Positions 50,276-59,359 of a DNA stretch of 64,000 nt are shown one piece after another (the first letter of the stretch is position 1; each line of letters begins with the position of its first letter). Below the pieces are notes generated by a model. It was not told where the DNA came from. It saw only the letters and a list, made by a program, of their open reading frames with translations, and ran no database searches. Position numbers and translations under genes: made by a program. The stretch is from the NCBI GenBank assembly GCA_950022495.1, contig CATLLJ010000002.1, positions 1 to 64,000 of the forward strand, in the 5' to 3' direction. The stretch is from an uncultured bacterium (GTDB lineage Bacteria > Cyanobacteriota > Vampirovibrionia > Gastranaerophilales > Gastranaerophilaceae).

Positions 50276-52540
50276 CTACATACTCACTCTATCTTTAATT
50301 TCTTCCATTTTGGCTTTATTTAATCTTGTATCGCCTTTTACTCTTGAATAAGAAAGATAACCGTTCATACGATCAATTTTTGTAAGGTTTTTACTGCCGC
50401 ATTTTGGACAAACATCCATATCCAATTCTTCATGACCGCAATCATCGCAATAAGATAATGAAAGATTAACACCTTCATAAAATCCTAAGTCCATTGCTCT
50501 GTTAACAAGTGTTTTTACAGCTTGAGTATTATAAGACACCGGATATTTTACATACTGAATTTTTCCACCATTCAATAAGTTCCAGAAACGTTTTTCTAAA
50601 TCCTGTTTTTTAATAGGTGAAAGATTTTCTGAAACATGGCAGTGGAAACTATTAGAAACATAACCTCTATCTGATACATCTTTAACAATTCCAAATTTCT
50701 TTCTAAATTGTTTTACCTGCAATCCGCAAAGATTTTCAGCAGGAGTGCCGTATATCGCATAAAGATTACCGTCTTCTTCTTTGTATTCTTCTACTTTTTT
50801 ATTGATATATTCCATTACTTCTAACGCAAATTGACCGTCTTCTGCTAAAGATTTACCATTATAAATTTCTTGCAATTCATTCAATGCAGTAATACCAAAA
50901 GAAGCAGTTGCTGTCTTAAGTAACGGCTTAATTTTATCATGTATGCCTAAATGCCCGCCGTAAAATCCGCCTTCACAGTATGCAAGAGGATTAGTAGAAG
51001 CCTTCAATTCTCCAAGATAATCATAAGTTCTTATATGGAGTTTTCTAATCATTTCCATATAATAATCAAGCACTTCATAAAAGTCTTTATTTTCTTTTTT
51101 AGCTTTTGCATAAATCATTGGAAGGTGAAGACTTATTGCACCAATATTAAATCTACCTACAAATACAGGAGTATCATTTTCATCAGCAGGTTTCATTCCG
51201 CCTCGTTCATACCAAGGTGAAAGAAATGCTCTGCAGCCCATTGGAGAAATAACTTTTCCGTATTTTTTATACATACTTGCAACATAACCTTCACCGGTTA
51301 AAGACAACCAGTCTGGATACATTGCCTTTTGTGAACATTCAATAGCTGCTTCATAAACATCTTCAAGAGGTTTATTTTCTGCGTGTAAATTTTTATCAAA
51401 AAGTAATACGATTTTAGGGAATAAAACAGGTTTCTTTTGACCTTTTTTACCCTGACCTTCTCTTCTAACATTTAGCATAATGATAGAAGCCATTCTTTCA
51501 AATTTACCTTGACCCAGCCCCATAGTTACTGTAATGAACGGGTAATCTCCGCGGCTTGAGGCTACAGTATTAAACTTGTATTCCCAGCCTTGAAATCCGT
51601 CATGGAAATCTTTTTCAACATCTTTTGTTGCCTGAATATCAGCATTTTCAGGACTGACACCCATGTCAACATATTTCTGATAATTAGCTTCGTAAGTTTT
51701 TTGAGCATAAGGTGCAAGAACTTTATCGACTTCCGGTAAAGTAAAACCGCCGTATTGCTGGCTTGCTGCAGCCATTGTAATATCACCGATAACGTCAAAT
51801 GCAACATCTAAAGATTTTGGCTCGTTATACCATAGGTTACCCATTTCAAAACCGCTTTTAAGAACGGATGAAACATCAAACAAACAGCAGTTCATAGTAT
51901 CACGTCTTGCTGACATGTCATGAATATAAATATAACCTTCGTTTATCGCCTGAATTTCTTCAACATTTAAGAAGAATTTTTTATATAATTCTTTATTTAA
52001 CTGATTGAAAATAAGAGAACGTTTTGTTGACACAAGTGCTGAATCTGCATTTGAATTCTCTTTATCTCCAATATACATAATTTTTTGGCTTTCTTGATAA
52101 ACTTTATCAAGCATGCTTACAAAATCTTTTTTATAGTTTCTATAATCTCTATAACTCTTTGCAATCTTAGGGTTTAAAGCCTCTAAAGAACTTTCAACCA
52201 CATCATGCATTTGCGGAATAGTAACTTCATTTTGTTCTAATTCTTTTATTTTCTTTTGAACCAGAAGTGAAAGAGTTGCTAAATCTTTATCTGTAAGAGT
52301 AACCATAACTCTGCTTGCAGATTTATTTACAGCTTTAACAATTTTTTGGAAATTATACTTTTCCTTAGAACCATCTTTTTTAACAATAGAAACACGACCA
52401 AGCATGATATCAGATACAGGGAATTGATCATTCTTATTATTTGACAATTCACTTGGTACAGTTGCTCCTGATATAACTTTTTGTCCGGCAACAGGTGTAA
52501 AAGATACAACCTTTTTTGCTTCTAAAAAACTCTCTTTCAC
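50276..52540 (-). CDS. nrdD: anaerobic ribonucleoside-triphosphate reductase
   Basis: 754 residues from GTG 52540, chosen because GAGGAGG lies 6 nt upstream. A reading from 52582 would add 14 residues without a binding site. It reduces NTPs to dNTPs under anaerobic conditions. The N-terminal ATP-cone (DIMLGRVSIVKKDGSKEKYNFQKIVKAV) is present, then the glycyl-radical barrel, the zinc site CDDCG...CPKC near the C-terminus, and the glycyl-radical loop RMNGYLS with the radical Gly at about 727. No class I or II reductase is in the window. Confidence 0.95.
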   Translation of the reverse strand: MKESFLEAKKVVSFTPVAGQKVISGATVPSELSNNKNDQFPVSDIMLGRVSIVKKDGSKEKYNFQKIVKAVNKSASRVMVTLTDKDLATLSLLVQKKIKELEQNEVTIPQMHDVVESSLEALNPKIAKSYRDYRNYKKDFVSMLDKVYQESQKIMYIGDKENSNADSALVSTKRSLIFNQLNKELYKKFFLNVEEIQAINEGYIYIHDMSARRDTMNCCLFDVSSVLKSGFEMGNLWYNEPKSLDVAFDVIGDITMAAASQQYGGFTLPEVDKVLAPYAQKTYEANYQKYVDMGVSPENADIQATKDVEKDFHDGFQGWEYKFNTVASSRGDYPFITVTMGLGQGKFERMASIIMLNVRREGQGKKGQKKPVLFPKIVLLFDKNLHAENKPLEDVYEAAIECSQKAMYPDWLSLTGEGYVASMYKKYGKVISPMGCRAFLSPWYERGGMKPADENDTPVFVGRFNIGAISLHLPMIYAKAKKENKDFYEVLDYYMEMIRKLHIRTYDYLGELKASTNPLAYCEGGFYGGHLGIHDKIKPLLKTATASFGITALNELQEIYNGKSLAEDGQFALEVMEYINKKVEEYKEEDGNLYAIYGTPAENLCGLQVKQFRKKFGIVKDVSDRGYVSNSFHCHVSENLSPIKKQDLEKRFWNLLNGGKIQYVKYPVSYNTQAVKTLVNRAMDLGFYEGVNLSLSYCDDCGHEELDMDVCPKCGSKNLTKIDRMNGYLSYSRVKGDTRLNKAKMEEIKDRVSM

Positions 52541-52569
52541 TATGAACCTCCTCAGTCTCGCAAGTATTA

Positions 52570-52645
52570 CAAAATCAATCAAGCATTCCGACTATACGGT
52601 TGCGGACCAGTGTGGGAATTCCACCCATGCTTTCCTCAATTAATT
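52570..52645 (-). promoter_or_regulatory. cobalamin-riboswitch-like leader of nrdDG
   Basis: In the 104-nt leader the minus strand reads AAGCATGGGTGGAATTCCCA followed by CACTGGTCCGCAACCGTATA and GTCGGAATGCTT. GGTGxAATTCCC, the CCGCAACCGT core and AGTCGGAATGC are the landmarks of cobalamin (B12) riboswitches, and AAGCAT pairs with ATGCTT to close the core. The peripheral stems are very short, so it would be a compact variant. B12-controlled nrdDG operons are known in bacteria that also own a B12-dependent reductase. Confidence 0.55.
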
Positions 52646-52651
52646 GTATTT

Positions 52652-52695
52652 ATTATACAATATTTTTTCAAACATGTACAACATGTTGAAAAAAT
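52652..52695 (-). promoter_or_regulatory. nrdDG promoter with overlapping palindrome
   Basis: TATAAT on the minus strand at 52652-52657 lies about 8 nt before the leader. A palindrome with arms TTTTTTCAAACATGT and ACATGTTGAAAAAA (one bulged A) around ACA covers the -35 region at 52663-52695. It does not match the NrdR box, so another regulator is likely. Confidence 0.45.
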
Positions 52696-52755
52696 TTCAA
52701 CCTATCGATTTACATGAAAATTCTATCACACATGAGAGTTTTTTAATATAAATTA

Positions 52756-54282
52756 TTACAATTCTTTATCTGATTCTTTAATCGGAGCACCAATAACTCT
52801 TTCGATTTCTGCAGCGTTAATATTGTACTGTAAAAGTGTCTGATAGTAATCTAATTGAGCATTCAAATAGGTGTTTTCAGAATCTTTGAATTCAATTGCA
52901 TCGCCAAGACCAACCTGATATCTGCGGAAGGCTTGATATTGTTGTTCTTTTGCCTGTTGAAGTGCCAATTTTGAAACACCGATACTGTCATGAGAATTCA
53001 TCAGGTTAATATATGCACTTTTTACATCCAGATAAACATTTTGACGTTCCTGTTCATAATCTGCAACATATTTTTTATAAGTTGCATTGGCTTCATCAAT
53101 TTGTTTCTTCAAAAGCATCATATTCAAATTAGAATACTGCAATTGAACACCAAGTTGATAACCGTAATCAGAATCAATTTGTCTTCCGCCGTACTGATAA
53201 GAGCCAAAAGCTCCAATATCAGGAGTAAAAGCTCGTTTGGCACTTCTAACATTTAATTCTGCAGCATCCATTCTTTTTTTAGCCGCCAATAAAGATGGAC
53301 GGGTAGATTCAGCAATTTCAATCAATTCAGGAAAATCTACAGCATACTCTTTTGTATTTAATCCATCTTTTAATATAACATCTGCAAGCTCAGGAATACC
53401 TACGGCATTTGCAAGTTGAACAGAGGCTAGTTCTAATGTATTTTTAGCCTTAATTAAATTAAGTTTTGCTTTTCCAAGGTTATATTCTGCATAAGTAACA
53501 TCAATTTTAGCTTTTTTACCAATATCAAAATATGCTCTTGCCTGCTTTAATTGAAGTTCATAATCCTGAACAGTAGTTTCGTAAACTTCACGCTGAATTT
53601 TTGCAAAAACCATATTGTAATAAGCAACCTTAACATTATAAATTACATTTTCAATACTTGTTTCAGCATCGTATCTTGAAGATTCATAAGTTCTTTTTGC
53701 TGAATCTGCCATTGATTTAGTTTTTCCAAAGTCAAATAAAAGCATATTTGCTGATATATTTGGTACATAATACATGTTATATTTTTGCGGAATAAGTTTC
53801 GCCATATTACCGCCCATAGTCATAAACATATCATTTCTGGAATAATTTACACCCGCACTTAATGTAGGAAAATAATTAGACCAAGCTTGACCTATTTTTG
53901 ATTTATAAATCTCAGAAGTACTAATTGCAGACATAATTGCAGGGTGATGGGTTATTGCAAGTTTGATACAATCTGTTAAAGTAACCTCGCCATTCATATC
54001 AGTATAAGAAATCTGACTGTCAATTGTCGGGAATTTTGTTTCATACATGCCTTCTGCTTCATGGGAAGATTTCGCTTTAGATCTGGCATTAGATTTAAGT
54101 TTTTTTATTTCTTTTTTATGATTAACTTTGACATTTTTTTCAGGTTCTACAATCTGAATTTCTTTTTCTTTCTTTGAAGCGAGCATTGTTTCATCAACAG
54201 ATTTTGCCTTTTTAGCAAGAGCAAAATTTGCACTTAAAGATAAAACCGAAGCTATTAAAATTGTATTTATAACCTTTTTCAT
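52756..54282 (-). CDS. TolC-type outer membrane efflux protein
   Basis: 508 residues with a signal peptide ending at ANFALA. A basic linker (KAKSVDETMLASKKEKE...) reaches about residue 75, longer than usual. The two OEP repeats follow: TLTDCIKLAITHHPAIMSAIS and, near 300, the second with ESTRPSLLAAKKRMDAAELNVRSAKR. It shares the channel fold with the TolC at 11420 but is clearly a separate paralog. It is the last gene of the RND operon, 2 nt after the pump gene; GGAGAT precedes the start. Confidence 0.92.
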   Translation of the reverse strand: MKKVINTILIASVLSLSANFALAKKAKSVDETMLASKKEKEIQIVEPEKNVKVNHKKEIKKLKSNARSKAKSSHEAEGMYETKFPTIDSQISYTDMNGEVTLTDCIKLAITHHPAIMSAISTSEIYKSKIGQAWSNYFPTLSAGVNYSRNDMFMTMGGNMAKLIPQKYNMYYVPNISANMLLFDFGKTKSMADSAKRTYESSRYDAETSIENVIYNVKVAYYNMVFAKIQREVYETTVQDYELQLKQARAYFDIGKKAKIDVTYAEYNLGKAKLNLIKAKNTLELASVQLANAVGIPELADVILKDGLNTKEYAVDFPELIEIAESTRPSLLAAKKRMDAAELNVRSAKRAFTPDIGAFGSYQYGGRQIDSDYGYQLGVQLQYSNLNMMLLKKQIDEANATYKKYVADYEQERQNVYLDVKSAYINLMNSHDSIGVSKLALQQAKEQQYQAFRRYQVGLGDAIEFKDSENTYLNAQLDYYQTLLQYNINAAEIERVIGAPIKESDKEL

Positions 54283-54284
54283 AA

Positions 54285-57200
54285 TTACATCTCCAAATCT
54301 TTTTCAGTGATTTCTTTTTTAGGGAATTTATCAACAAATTCCTGAACAAGAACATAAAATGCAGGAGTTAAGACAGCACCTAATGTACAAGCTGCAACCA
54401 TACCGCCAAATACTGTAGAACCTACAGAAATTCTTGAATTTGCACCTGCACCTGTCGCAAATATCATTGGCAATACACCGATAATAAATGCTAACTCTGT
54501 CATCATAATCGCACGGAAACGAAGTTTTGCAGCTTTAACCGCTGCTTCTTTTACAGATAATCCGTGTTTTTCATGTTCTTCTTTTGCAAACTCTACAATC
54601 AAAATAGACTGTTTTGCAGCAAGCCCGATAAGTGTAATCATACCAACCTGTGAATAAATATCAAATGATTGGTTAATCATCATCTGGAATATCAATGCAC
54701 CTAATGCAGCGATTGGTGAAATTAACAGTACAGCAACCGGAATTGTATAACTTTCGTACAAAGCAACAAGGAACAAGTATACAAACACAAGTGCAAAAGC
54801 AACAATCATTGCAGTTTGACCTGAAGCTTCTCTTTCCTGAGCTGAGGTACCTGACCAGTCAAAAGTCATATCAGAAGGAAGAACTTTTCTTGCAACTTCT
54901 TCCATTGCACTCATAGCGTCACCGGAACTTTTTCCAGGAGCCTGCTGACCTGTGATTTGTACAGATTCATACTGGTTATATCGTGTAATTGAAGCTGTAC
55001 CAACTGTTTGGTGAAGAGTTACGATTGATAACACAGGAACCTGAACCCCGTTTCTATTCTTAACATAAATTCCTTCTAAGTCAGTTGCTTTATCTCTGAA
55101 TTTGCTTTCAGCCTGAATTTGAACCTTGAATACACGGCCGTATTTGTTAAAGTCATTAACATAATATGTACCGAGCATTGAGGATAATGTTGAATACAAT
55201 TCCTGTAAATCAACATTTTGAGCCATAGCTTTAGCATAATCAATATCTAAAATATATTGAGGAACATTTGCCTGAAATGTTGTATTAACATTTGATAAAG
55301 TAGCATCCTGATTTGCGGCTGATATCAATTTATTTGCCCAGGATTCCATATCTTGAGAAGTATATTCGCCCTGAGATAACATCTGGAACTCAAAACCGCC
55401 CATCATACTCATACCATTAATTGCAGGAGGTGAAAATACAATAATTGATGCTTCTTTTGTATTACCGGCAATTTGTCTGATTTTAGATAGAATCGCAGTA
55501 TGACGCAAATCAGTCGGTTTACCCTGAACTTTTCTTATTACCCATTCAACAGGACCAACTCGGCGATCCGCGTATTCATCCAAAAGAATAATTGAAAATG
55601 CTGAGTTAACAGAACCCATTCCGCTGAATACTGTCAATTTTTTCTCATCAACACCATCAATATCTCTCACTTGGTCAACAAATTTTCTTGCAACCTGTTC
55701 TGTTCTTGTTAAAGAAGCACCATCAGGAAGAGTGATACTTGCAATCAATACGCCCTGATCTTCATCCGGAATAAAACCTGTTGAGATAAATTTGAAAGCA
55801 CCCAATGTTAAAACAACAATTATTAAATATGTTGTAATAACGAGCTTTTTATCATAAACAAACTTTTCAACAAATTCCATATAGAAATCTTCAAGCTTGT
55901 CAAAACATTTATTAAAACTTTCTACGATTTTTGCAGTTCTTTTATTTATTCTTTCTTTAATTCTTGCAAGATGGCTGCCAAAAGCATGTTTAGCATCAAA
56001 TGGGAGTTCTCCTTGAGGCTTCTCGTGTCCTAGAATATGAGAACACATCGCAGGTGACAATGATAATGCACAAATTGCAGAAATAGCAATTGATACGGCA
56101 ATACAAACAGCAAACTGCTTATACATAACCCCTGTCATACCGCCCATAAATATAATCGGAACAAATACTGCCATCAATACCATTGCCATCGCAACAAGAG
56201 ATGCACCAACTTCTTCCATTGTTAACTGAGTTGCGATAATTGCAGATTTGCCTTCTTCCATGTGGCGTTTTACGTTTTCAATTACAACAATCGCATCATC
56301 AACTACAACCCCAACTGCAAGAACTAACGCAAACAATGATAAAAGGTTAATTGACATCCCGAGAGCCTTCAATGCTGCAAAAGTACCTATTAAAGATACC
56401 GGAATTGTTACACAAGGAACCAGTGTTGCCATTCCGTCGCCTAAGAACAAGAAGATAATTAATACAACGATTACACCGGTCAAAAGAATTGTAAATTCAA
56501 CTTCTTTCATTGATTCGTGAATATAATCGGCATCATCTTTAATTGTAATGATTTTAATACCATTAGTCATTCTGTCATTAAGCTCATCAACTTTAGCGTG
56601 GACAGCTTTTGAAAGGTTAATAATATTAGCATCCGGTTGTTGTGAAATAACGATAACCGCAGACGGTTTACCATCAACCAAACCTAAGTTTGAGTATGAC
56701 TGTGCACCCAATTCAACTCGTGCAACATCTTTCATTTTTACATTTGAACCGTCCATATTTGAACGAATAATTATATTTTCAAACTCTTTAACATCTGCTA
56801 ATCTGCCTTTTGTTTTAAGAGTAAGTTGAAGAGCATTATTATCATCTGTTGGTAATGCACCCAACGCACCGGCGGTTACCTGAGTATTTTGAGCAGCAAT
56901 TGCAGCACGAACTTCCGATGTTGAAACATTTAACCCTGCCATTTTTTGAGGGTCAAGCCAGATTCTCATTGAATAGTCGCCGGCACCGTAAACGTTTACA
57001 TCAGCAACACCATCAACACGTTTCAATTCGTCTTTAATATATATAGAACCATAGTTGGTTAAATCTAACTGGCTCCAGCCTCCTTTTTCAGGATACAATG
57101 TCAAAATCAAGGCACCTGAACCTGATGTTCTGCTGACTGCAGTTACCCCTGTTCTTTGAACATCTTCCGGCAACTGTGTTTGAACCTGTTGAATACGGTT

Positions 57201-57545
57201 GTTAACATTCATCAAGTTAATATTTTTATCTGATCCAACCTTGAAATACATTGTCAAAGTATAGCTTCCGTCATAAGAAGTTGATGACATATATGTAAGG
57301 TTTTCAACCCCGTTCAATTTATTTTCAAGGACGGTAGCAACAGAAGACTCAATAACTTCTGCAGATGCACCCATATAATTTGCAGTAACCTGAATTTGAG
57401 GAGGGGTTACATCAGGATAACTTTCTTGTTTCAATCCAAGATACGAAATCATACCTACGATTACTATACAGATTGAAATTACCAGTGCAAATCTCGGCTT
57501 TTTTATGAAGAAAAATAATTTTTCTTTATCAAATATCTTTTTCAT
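54285..57545 (-). CDS. RND multidrug efflux pump (AcrB/MexB-like)
   Basis: 1086 residues, the usual size of AcrB-type HAE-1 pumps. Twelve membrane helices in two six-helix halves surround two large periplasmic loops. The proton-relay DD pair is in TM4 ([18 protein letters not shown]), motif D is at the N-terminus ([21 protein letters not shown]) and the second-half motif is [16 protein letters not shown]. It uses the proton gradient to expel drugs or lipophilic compounds. It overlaps the adaptor gene by one base. The inner-membrane pump works with the adaptor and the TolC in the same operon. Confidence 0.95.
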   Translation of the reverse strand: MKKIFDKEKLFFFIKKPRFALVISICIVIVGMISYLGLKQESYPDVTPPQIQVTANYMGASAEVIESSVATVLENKLNGVENLTYMSSTSYDGSYTLTMYFKVGSDKNINLMNVNNRIQQVQTQLPEDVQRTGVTAVSRTSGSGALILTLYPEKGGWSQLDLTNYGSIYIKDELKRVDGVADVNVYGAGDYSMRIWLDPQKMAGLNVSTSEVRAAIAAQNTQVTAGALGALPTDDNNALQLTLKTKGRLADVKEFENIIIRSNMDGSNVKMKDVARVELGAQSYSNLGLVDGKPSAVIVISQQPDANIINLSKAVHAKVDELNDRMTNGIKIITIKDDADYIHESMKEVEFTILLTGVIVVLIIFLFLGDGMATLVPCVTIPVSLIGTFAALKALGMSINLLSLFALVLAVGVVVDDAIVVIENVKRHMEEGKSAIIATQLTMEEVGASLVAMAMVLMAVFVPIIFMGGMTGVMYKQFAVCIAVSIAISAICALSLSPAMCSHILGHEKPQGELPFDAKHAFGSHLARIKERINKRTAKIVESFNKCFDKLEDFYMEFVEKFVYDKKLVITTYLIIVVLTLGAFKFISTGFIPDEDQGVLIASITLPDGASLTRTEQVARKFVDQVRDIDGVDEKKLTVFSGMGSVNSAFSIILLDEYADRRVGPVEWVIRKVQGKPTDLRHTAILSKIRQIAGNTKEASIIVFSPPAINGMSMMGGFEFQMLSQGEYTSQDMESWANKLISAANQDATLSNVNTTFQANVPQYILDIDYAKAMAQNVDLQELYSTLSSMLGTYYVNDFNKYGRVFKVQIQAESKFRDKATDLEGIYVKNRNGVQVPVLSIVTLHQTVGTASITRYNQYESVQITGQQAPGKSSGDAMSAMEEVARKVLPSDMTFDWSGTSAQEREASGQTAMIVAFALVFVYLFLVALYESYTIPVAVLLISPIAALGALIFQMMINQSFDIYSQVGMITLIGLAAKQSILIVEFAKEEHEKHGLSVKEAAVKAAKLRFRAIMMTELAFIIGVLPMIFATGAGANSRISVGSTVFGGMVAACTLGAVLTPAFYVLVQEFVDKFPKKEITEKDLEM

Positions 57546-58714
57546 TATTTTTTACCTTTTTTCTCAAGTTTGGCATACTCTGCAGCAGAAAGGATTTTCA
57601 AACTTTGTCCTTCTGTTGTAATATTTTGAATACCTGCAACAACAACATCATCTTTCATTGTCAAACCGCTTTCAACAACCCAGTTGCTGTTTACATCGTC
57701 AGAAACTTTTATATCTTTTCTTACAGCTTTGCCGTCTTTTACAGTCCATACATAATATCCGCTCATAGCATCACCCTTTGTACATGCCTGAGGAACTGTC
57801 ATATATGAAACTTTTTGAGGTGCAATAAGTTTAACTTTCATATAATCACCCGGTACAAGATAACCGTTAGCGTTTTCAAAAGTTGCTCTCATTGGTATAG
57901 AACCGGAGTTTTGGTCAATTTGGTTATCTACAAAATCAATTGTACCGACTTTGTCATACCATTGACCGCTTTCAAATTGAATTTTAACCTGTACATCTTT
58001 AAATTTATCACTTGCCTTAATAAGTTTAACAAAATCCTGACTTCTTAAACTAAATGAAACATAAACAGGATCAGTACTTGAAATATTAACCAAAGGACCG
58101 GATGTAGCATTTACATAGTTTCCTTCAGTAATTTTAATTTTACCGATACGACCATCAATCGGGGATTTTATTGAAGTGTAGCCAAGGTTAACTTTTGCAA
58201 GTTCAAATTTTTGTCTTGCTGCATCCAATAATGCTTTATTGGAATTTCTTGAAGCTAGACTTGAATCAACATCAGAACGGCTGATTAAATCTTCTTTTAC
58301 AAGTGCGTTTGCTCTATCTAATTCCTGTTGAGCATTTTTCAACAATGCAGAATACTGGCTTACTGCAGCTCTTGAATTATTAACCTCTAATTGATATTCT
58401 TTAGGGTCAATTTGGAAAATCATTTGTCCTTTATGAACAAAATCACCTTCTTTAAAATATTTTTTTATCAAAAAGCCTGATACACGGGCAATAACATCAA
58501 CTGAATATTTTGCTTCAACACGTCCTGTAGATTCAGCTTCGATAAACACTTCTTCATTATGAGGGGTATCAATAACAACCTCTTTTGGCATTTTCATCAT
58601 TTGCTGCATAATCATACCGCCGATGAAACCTGCAATTTTATTATAAATTATAGGCACAACTATTATTAGTAGAATAAGTATAGCCAATTGTTTTCTTGTA
58701 AATTTTAATTTCAT
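57545..58714 (-). CDS. RND periplasmic adaptor (AcrA-like)
   Basis: 389 residues from ATG 58714, preceded by GGAGAAA. A reading from 58783 would pass through the operator. One membrane anchor (about 8-32) is followed by the MFP domains: [39 protein letters not shown] and [24 protein letters not shown] (lipoyl halves), a short coiled-coil hairpin, and the beta barrel. The anchor lacks a lipobox Cys. It is the first gene of the adaptor-pump-TolC operon. Confidence 0.93.
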   Translation of the reverse strand: MKLKFTRKQLAILILLIIVVPIIYNKIAGFIGGMIMQQMMKMPKEVVIDTPHNEEVFIEAESTGRVEAKYSVDVIARVSGFLIKKYFKEGDFVHKGQMIFQIDPKEYQLEVNNSRAAVSQYSALLKNAQQELDRANALVKEDLISRSDVDSSLASRNSNKALLDAARQKFELAKVNLGYTSIKSPIDGRIGKIKITEGNYVNATSGPLVNISSTDPVYVSFSLRSQDFVKLIKASDKFKDVQVKIQFESGQWYDKVGTIDFVDNQIDQNSGSIPMRATFENANGYLVPGDYMKVKLIAPQKVSYMTVPQACTKGDAMSGYYVWTVKDGKAVRKDIKVSDDVNSNWVVESGLTMKDDVVVAGIQNITTEGQSLKILSAAEYAKLEKKGKK

Positions 58715-58730
58715 ACATTTTCTCCAGTCT

Positions 58731-58756
58731 ATTAGGGTAGAATTTTCTACCCTAAT
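58731..58756. promoter_or_regulatory. MarR-type operator palindrome
   Basis: ATTAGGGTAGAA, two bases TT, TTCTACCCTAAT: 12-bp perfect arms. It lies over the start of transcription of the efflux operon and next to the -10 hexamer, so a bound dimer would block it. The divergent marR gene is the obvious source of the repressor. Confidence 0.8.
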
Positions 58757-58783
58757 AATACGTGAGATATACTGATTTGTCAA
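58755..58783 (-). promoter_or_regulatory. promoter of the RND efflux operon
   Basis: On the minus strand TTGACA (58778-58783) and TATTAT (58755-58760) are spaced by 17 nt. The -10 box overlaps the MarR-type palindrome by two bases. Confidence 0.8.
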
Positions 58784-58853
58784 TTAAGACTTGCATTTAT
58801 ACACTAAAAATAGTAGAATACAACATACGAGTAGAAAAAGAAACAGGTATGAT

Positions 58854-59330
58854 ATGATAGACAAAAATAAATACACAGAAATAGATGACCATCTTCCTTA
58901 CCAGATTGATTATACTGCAAATTTTAACAAATCATTCCGAAGAGAGTTCCAGACAAAATTTGTAAGTGAAGAAATTACTGCAGATGAATTGACTATATTC
59001 TATGCCATCTATTATGACCCTAAGATTTCACAATCCGAACTTGCAAAGTTTTTATTCAAAGGAAAAGCTCACGTCGGTAAAATCCTTAATGATATGGAAA
59101 CACGCGGGTTGATTAAAAGAATAGCAGATACACGTGATAATATTATTATAAAACGTAATGAAATTACACCAAAAGGTATGAAAATCTTTGAAAAAGGATA
59201 TGTTGAAGGGTTAAAAATCAAAGAAAGAATGAAACAAGAATTTACAGAAGATGATATTATACAATTTATCTCTTATTTAAAAAGATATCGCAAAGTTTTA
59301 AATTCTATTGTTGACGTAAAACTAAAATAA
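58854..59330 (+). CDS. MarR-family regulator
   Basis: 158 residues from ATG 58854; a TTG at 58791 would start in the divergent promoter. A winged helix is visible: ELTIFYAIYYDPKISQSELAKFLFKGKAHVGKILNDMETRGLIKRIADTRDNIIIKRNEITPKG, with the MarR wing D-x-R-D-x-x-x-x-x-x-x-x-T-x-x-G. It diverges from the pump operon, and the palindrome in between is probably its site. A ligand exported by the pump would relieve repression. A weak AGG lies before the ATG. Confidence 0.9.
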   Translation: MIDKNKYTEIDDHLPYQIDYTANFNKSFRREFQTKFVSEEITADELTIFYAIYYDPKISQSELAKFLFKGKAHVGKILNDMETRGLIKRIADTRDNIIIKRNEITPKGMKIFEKGYVEGLKIKERMKQEFTEDDIIQFISYLKRYRKVLNSIVDVKLK

Positions 59331-59357
59331 AAGAGCCTGCATAAGGCTCTTTTATTT
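59325..59357. terminator. bidirectional terminator
   Basis: AAATAAAAGAGCCT, GCAT, AAGGCTCTTTTATTT between marR and the convergent TPR gene. Confidence 0.88.
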
Positions 59358-59359
59358 CT

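Noticed and set aside
52541-52582. Longer nrdD start at 52582
   Set aside because: The extra 14 residues cover the GAGGAGG site and leader; GTG 52540 has correct spacing.
58715-58783. Longer AcrA start at 58783
   Set aside because: It would put the coding sequence over the promoter and MarR operator; ATG 58714 has GGAGAAA.
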